Source: Flavobacteriaceae bacterium
GTDB lineage: Bacteria; Bacteroidota; Bacteroidia; Flavobacteriales; Flavobacteriaceae
Reading direction: 5' to 3'
Assembly (NCBI GenBank): GCA_013001285.1
Contig: JABDMU010000003.1
Location: 1-64,000 of the forward strand
DNA length: 64,000 nt
The translations under genes were made by a program, and so were the position numbers. The notes beneath the pieces are model-generated. The model worked only from the letters and a program-made list of their open reading frames with translations, was not told where the DNA came from and ran no database searches. Each line of letters opens with the position of its first letter. Position 1 is the stretch's first letter. Shown piece by piece: positions 60,414 through 64,000 of this stretch.

Positions 60414-60884
60414 ATGAAAGTTGTAAACCAGAATGTACAGATTGATGGTATTGATAAAAAGATACTAAGAGCTTTAATGGAAGACGCACGCACACCAATT
60501 TTAGAGATTGCCAGAAGTGTAGGTGTTTCTGGCGCGGCTATTCATCAACGTTTAAGAAAGCTTGAAAAATCTGGATTGCTTTCAGGGTCAAAATTTATCT
60601 TAAATCCGAAGATCCTCGGATATACCACCATGGCTTTTGTAGGTATCTTCTTGGATAAGGCTATGAATAATCCAGATGCGGTTAGACAACTTAAAAAGAT
60701 TCCAGAAGTCTTAGAATGTCATTACACAACTGGAAATTGGAGCATACTAGTAAAAATCTTATGTAAGGATAATGCACATTTAATGCATGTGCTGAACAAA
60801 GAAATTCAATCTATAAGTGGTGTCTCCAGAACTGAGACTTTTATTTCCTTAGAACAACAAATAGACCGTCAAATAAAGATATAA
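60414..60884 (+). CDS. Lrp/AsnC-family transcriptional regulator
   Basis: 156 residues. N-terminal AsnC helix-turn-helix (IDKKILRALMEDARTPILEI, ARSVGVSGAAIHQRLRKLE) and C-terminal ligand-binding RAM domain (VLECHYTTGNWSILVKILC). Its position behind the saccharopine dehydrogenase-like gene suggests amino-acid-dependent control of that gene (inference). Confidence 0.93.
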   Translation: MKVVNQNVQIDGIDKKILRALMEDARTPILEIARSVGVSGAAIHQRLRKLEKSGLLSGSKFILNPKILGYTTMAFVGIFLDKAMNNPDAVRQLKKIPEVLECHYTTGNWSILVKILCKDNAHLMHVLNKEIQSISGVSRTETFISLEQQIDRQIKI

Positions 60885-60907
60885 AAAAAGCCCTGATCAC
60901 TCAGGGC
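60884..60907 (-). terminator. Terminator of the zinc metallopeptidase gene
   Basis: GCCCTGA/TCAGGGC stem followed by T7 on the minus strand; on the plus strand no T tract follows, so the regulator gene may read through. Confidence 0.75.
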
Positions 60908-60930
60908 CTGAATTTATTTCTTATTTTAAT

Positions 60931-61632
60931 TTAGTCTCTACCGAAAATTTGAAATGCCCAATAAAGCAATGATGCTAAGGCGCCAATAGCGGCAACTAAA
61001 TAAGTTCGTGCAGCCCATTTCAAGGCGTCTTCTGAGCCCTTGTATTCTTCTTGAGATACCATGTTTTTATTCTTTAACCAGGCTAATGCTCGATTACTTG
61101 CATCATATTCAACTGGTAAAGTAACAAAGCTAAATAATGTAGCGAATCCCATCATACCCAAACCTGCTAGTGCCACCCAATAGCCTAAACCAAGACCAGC
61201 TGCAGCACCTAAAACAAGGCCACCTATGATTAACCACTGTGACATCCCAGAAGTTACACTTACCACTGGCACCAAAGTTGAACGCATTTGTAACCAACTA
61301 TAAGCCTGTGCATGCTGCACAGCGTGTCCACATTCATGAGCTGCTACTGCAGCAGCGGCCGCATTACGCTGATTGTAAACGGCTTCACTTAGGTTTACGG
61401 TTTTATCTTTCGGATTATAATGATCTGTTAATCTTCCGGCAGTAGAGACAACCTGAACATCAGAAATACCATGATCGCTCAACATTTTTTCTGCGATCTC
61501 GGCTCCACTCATGCCATTGCGCAAATGCACCTTTGAATATTTTTCAAATTTTCGTTTTAAAGTATTACTCACCAACCAGCTTACTAACATGATAGCACCG
61601 ATCAGTATATAATATCCCATTCCTATTCCCAT
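60931..61632 (-). CDS. YugP-type neutral zinc metallopeptidase
   Basis: 233 residues with a membrane helix at the N-terminus (about 5-22) and two or three near the C-terminus. Zinc motif HECGH at 99-103 in VAAHECGHAVQHAQAY, followed by VEYDASNRALAWL. Membrane-bound protease of unknown substrate. Two adjacent in-frame starts (MGIGMGYY) are possible. Confidence 0.92.
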   Translation of the reverse strand: MGIGMGYYILIGAIMLVSWLVSNTLKRKFEKYSKVHLRNGMSGAEIAEKMLSDHGISDVQVVSTAGRLTDHYNPKDKTVNLSEAVYNQRNAAAAAVAAHECGHAVQHAQAYSWLQMRSTLVPVVSVTSGMSQWLIIGGLVLGAAAGLGLGYWVALAGLGMMGFATLFSFVTLPVEYDASNRALAWLKNKNMVSQEEYKGSEDALKWAARTYLVAAIGALASLLYWAFQIFGRD

Positions 61633-61721
61633 AATTTTTTTAATTTAAATCAATGATAAATTTAGACTATTTATAGCAAAAAATAAGCCAAAATTTAGTT
61701 AAGACATTTTGTCTGAAAAAT

Positions 61722-61976
61722 TTAAGATTTTTTTGAATATATATACTTGAAATACATCAATAAAAAAGCAGAAACTACTGTAATACTATTGGCAACGATC
61801 ATTGATGGACTATCTATTTGAATGCCATATACGAGCCATAGAACGATCCCAATAAAAAACAAGAGTAACATTGGCATTGACAAGCTAGACACATCTTTAG
61901 ACTTATAAGTTTTATAAACTTGTGGTAAAAAGGCCGCCGTAGTCAAAAAGGCCGCTATAAATCCAATAATTTCCAT
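61722..61976 (-). CDS. SemiSWEET-type sugar transporter
   Basis: 84 residues, three transmembrane helices forming one PQ-loop/SWEET unit: GFIAAFLTTAAFLPQVYKTY (with the PQ motif) and VANSITVVSAFLLMYFKY. Such proteins dimerise to move sugars across the inner membrane. It starts 1 bp after leuS, so it is in the leuS operon. Confidence 0.92.
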   Translation of the reverse strand: MEIIGFIAAFLTTAAFLPQVYKTYKSKDVSSLSMPMLLLFFIGIVLWLVYGIQIDSPSMIVANSITVVSAFLLMYFKYIYSKKS

Positions 61977-61977
61977 A

Positions 61978-64000
61978 TTATCCTACAATATTGACAATTT
62001 TACCAGGAACCACGATTACCTTTTTAGGTTCACGTCCTTGCAATTGTTCTTTAGTCTTTTCGTCATTCAGAACGGCAGCTTCAATTTCTTCCTTGCTCAT
62101 ATCTAATGGCAATTCTATTGTAAAACGCATTTTTCCGTTGAAGGAGATAGGATAGTTTTTAGAACTCTCTACCAAATGCCTTTCGTCAAATTTTGGGAAT
62201 ACTACAGTTGAAATAGATTTATTATGGCCAAGAGCTTCCCATAATTCTTCAGCTATATGCGGCGCATAAGGGGAAATAAGAACCGCCAGTGGTTCTAAAA
62301 TGTCTTTACTCGAACACTTTTGGGCTGTCAATTCATTTACAGCAATCATAAAGGTAGACACTGAAGTATTGAAGGAAAAGTTCTCAATATCCTCCTCTAC
62401 TTTTTTAATGGTCTTATGCAAGGTTTTCAAGTTATCCTTAGTTGGTTCTACATCTGACACTTTAAGACCATTATCATCAAAATATAGTTTCCATAATTTC
62501 TTCAGAAAGGAATGTACGCCTGTGATCCCAGCTGTATTCCACGGCTTGTATTGCTCTAATGGCCCAAGGAACATTTCGTACATCCGTAAACTATCGGCTC
62601 CATAACGCTCACAGATAGCGTCCGGATTGACCACATTATATTTGGATTTAGACATTTTTTCAACGTCTCTTTTCACCTTATATGTGCCATCATTTTCACA
62701 TATAAATTCAGCATCCTTATATTCCGGACGCCACTTTTTAAATGCTTCTATATCTAATTCGTCCGAGGCATTTACGAAAGACACATCGGCGTGAATCTCC
62801 TGAACATTTTGATTCTCAATAAGATTTTTTGAAATGAATTTGTTTTCACCTTCAATGCGATAAACAAAAGCACTCGTCCCGAGAATCATTCCTTGATTGA
62901 TCAATTTCTTGGCGAATTCATCAACAGGTACTAAGCCCATATCAAACATAAACTTTTGCCAAAAACGCGCATACAATAAATGTCCCGTCGCATGTTCACT
63001 TCCACCTATATACAAATCAACTTGTTGCCAATAGTCAATGGCGTCCTTCGAAAAGATCTCTTTATCATTCATAGGATCCATATAACGATTAAAGTATTGC
63101 GAACTTCCTGCCCAACCTGGCATCGTATTTAATTCTAAAGGGAAGGTTGATTTATGATCAATCTCTTCATTTTCAACAACCGAATTGGTTTCAGTATTCC
63201 ATGCCCAAACTGTAGCATTACCAAGCGGTGGTTCTCCAGTTTCTGTTGGTAAATATTTTTCAACTTCAGGTAAACGTAATGGTAAGTGTTCGTCAGCAAT
63301 CATCTGTGGCATACCATTGATATAATAAACCGGGAAAGGTTCACCCCAATAGCGCTGTCTAGAAAAAACAGCATCACGCAATCTGTAATTGGTTTTGCCT
63401 TCTCCTTGACCCAATTGCTCTAATTCGTAAATCGCTCGTTTGGTAGCCTTCTTGTAATTTAATCCGTTAAGGAAATCGCTATTCCCAATAACTGTTTTTT
63501 CTTTATCAGCAAAAGCCTCTTCAGATATATCAACACCTTCAAATATGTTCGGAATAGAGATATTAAAATGCTTGGCGAAATCGTAATCACGCTGATCACC
63601 ACATGGGACGGACATCACCGCTCCAGTACCATAGCCAGCGAGGACGTAGTCACCTATCCAAACCGGAATGGGTTCTTTTGTAAAGGGATGCTCAGCATAA
63701 GCTCCGGTGAACGCACCGGAAATGGTCTTTACATCAGCCATACGTTCACGCTCCGATCGTTTGGCGGTAGCTTCGATGTAGGCATCAACCTCCTCTTTTT
63801 GTTCTGAAGTTGTTATTTTAGCAACAAGATCGTGCTCTGGAGCTAAGGTCATAAAACTTGCTCCAAAAATAGTATCAGGTCGAGTAGTAAAAACTTCAAT
63901 TTTAGCATCGTGATCCTTGACATTGAAAGTCACTGAAGCACCTACTGATTTCCCGATCCAATTACGTTGACTTTCCTTAAGTGCATCCGTCCAATCAATA
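61978..64000 (-). CDS. leuS: Leucine--tRNA ligase, C-terminal part (runs off the right edge)
   Basis: About 674 codons are visible; the N-terminus with HIGH lies beyond position 64000, and the frame is open to the edge (DWTDALKESQRNWIGKS before FNVKDHDAKI). The CP1 editing domain (EVFTTRPDTIFGASF, GTGAVMSVPCGDQRDYDFA), WAGSSQYFNRYMDP, the KMSKSKYN loop and the anticodon-binding domain (FLGPLEQYKPWN) are present. Charges tRNA-Leu. Followed by the SemiSWEET gene. Confidence 0.96.
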   Translation of the reverse strand, partial: IDWTDALKESQRNWIGKSVGASVTFNVKDHDAKIEVFTTRPDTIFGASFMTLAPEHDLVAKITTSEQKEEVDAYIEATAKRSERERMADVKTISGAFTGAYAEHPFTKEPIPVWIGDYVLAGYGTGAVMSVPCGDQRDYDFAKHFNISIPNIFEGVDISEEAFADKEKTVIGNSDFLNGLNYKKATKRAIYELEQLGQGEGKTNYRLRDAVFSRQRYWGEPFPVYYINGMPQMIADEHLPLRLPEVEKYLPTETGEPPLGNATVWAWNTETNSVVENEEIDHKSTFPLELNTMPGWAGSSQYFNRYMDPMNDKEIFSKDAIDYWQQVDLYIGGSEHATGHLLYARFWQKFMFDMGLVPVDEFAKKLINQGMILGTSAFVYRIEGENKFISKNLIENQNVQEIHADVSFVNASDELDIEAFKKWRPEYKDAEFICENDGTYKVKRDVEKMSKSKYNVVNPDAICERYGADSLRMYEMFLGPLEQYKPWNTAGITGVHSFLKKLWKLYFDDNGLKVSDVEPTKDNLKTLHKTIKKVEEDIENFSFNTSVSTFMIAVNELTAQKCSSKDILEPLAVLISPYAPHIAEELWEALGHNKSISTVVFPKFDERHLVESSKNYPISFNGKMRFTIELPLDMSKEEIEAAVLNDEKTKEQLQGREPKKVIVVPGKIVNIVG

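Overview
The window reads as chromosomal DNA of a marine-type member of the Flavobacteriaceae (Bacteroidota). The evidence is the low GC content, promoters of the TTTG-N19-TAnnTTTG type instead of TTGACA/TATAAT, three secreted proteins with C-terminal type IX secretion (T9SS) sorting domains, DnaE with a fused proofreading exonuclease, ribosomal protein S16 with a long acidic tail, and lineage families such as DUF4271 and DUF4296. I see no prophage, complete insertion sequence, CRISPR array or rRNA operon. Genes are dense, and several convergent pairs touch or overlap at their stop codons.

Layout. 1-2.9 kb: a one-carbon cluster (formate-THF ligase, FdhD, start of a NuoE/F-like dehydrogenase subunit). 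3-10.8 kb: zinc-ribbon miniprotein, SGNH lipoprotein, sorbosone dehydrogenase-like lipoprotein and a 1668-residue T9SS substrate. 11.2-16.5 kb: a membrane-anchored protein made of 25 nonapeptide repeats, a gluzincin protease that appears to be fused to a beta-barrel, a PrsW-like protease and a small ExbB/MotA-like protein. 16.6-22.1 kb: a signalling module, described below. 22-24.8 kb: a thrombospondin-3 repeat T9SS protein, then a gene-poor stretch with a candidate small RNA, nested inverted repeats and tRNA-Asp. 24.8-31.4 kb: DUF58, thioredoxin, dnaE and a ferritin-like protein. 31.6-38.5 kb: S16-RimM-TrmN6, an AdiC-like antiporter with an arginine-modifying hydrolase, and a glutaryl-CoA dehydrogenase-like enzyme. 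38.6-46.9 kb: ferredoxin and ferredoxin reductase, NifU-like protein, Mrp, an alkyltransferase-like protein, TrmB, a glycosyltransferase and a PhoR/PhoB-like two-component system. 47-64 kb: another T9SS protein, then housekeeping genes (tyrS, pyrC, hemD, pckA, leuS) mixed with lysine-metabolism and transport genes.

The most unusual unit is the signalling module at 16.6-22.1 kb. A membrane-bound sigma-54 activator (multi-TM, PAS, GAF, AAA+ with GSFTGA, Fis-like HTH) is followed by two identical TCACGGAATACCGT dyads exactly 40 bp apart. About 100 bp further on lies a near-consensus -24/-12 promoter, then a short STAS-like gene overlapping a three-PAS protein that keeps the phospho-acceptor histidine region but has no ATPase domain. 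This looks like a self-contained enhancer-sigma-54-effector circuit. Other leads are the nonapeptide protein, the small RNA with a perfect promoter and terminator, a shared direct-repeat motif upstream of two T9SS genes, and Per/Fur-like and Crp/Fnr-like dyads in front of the Fe-S genes.
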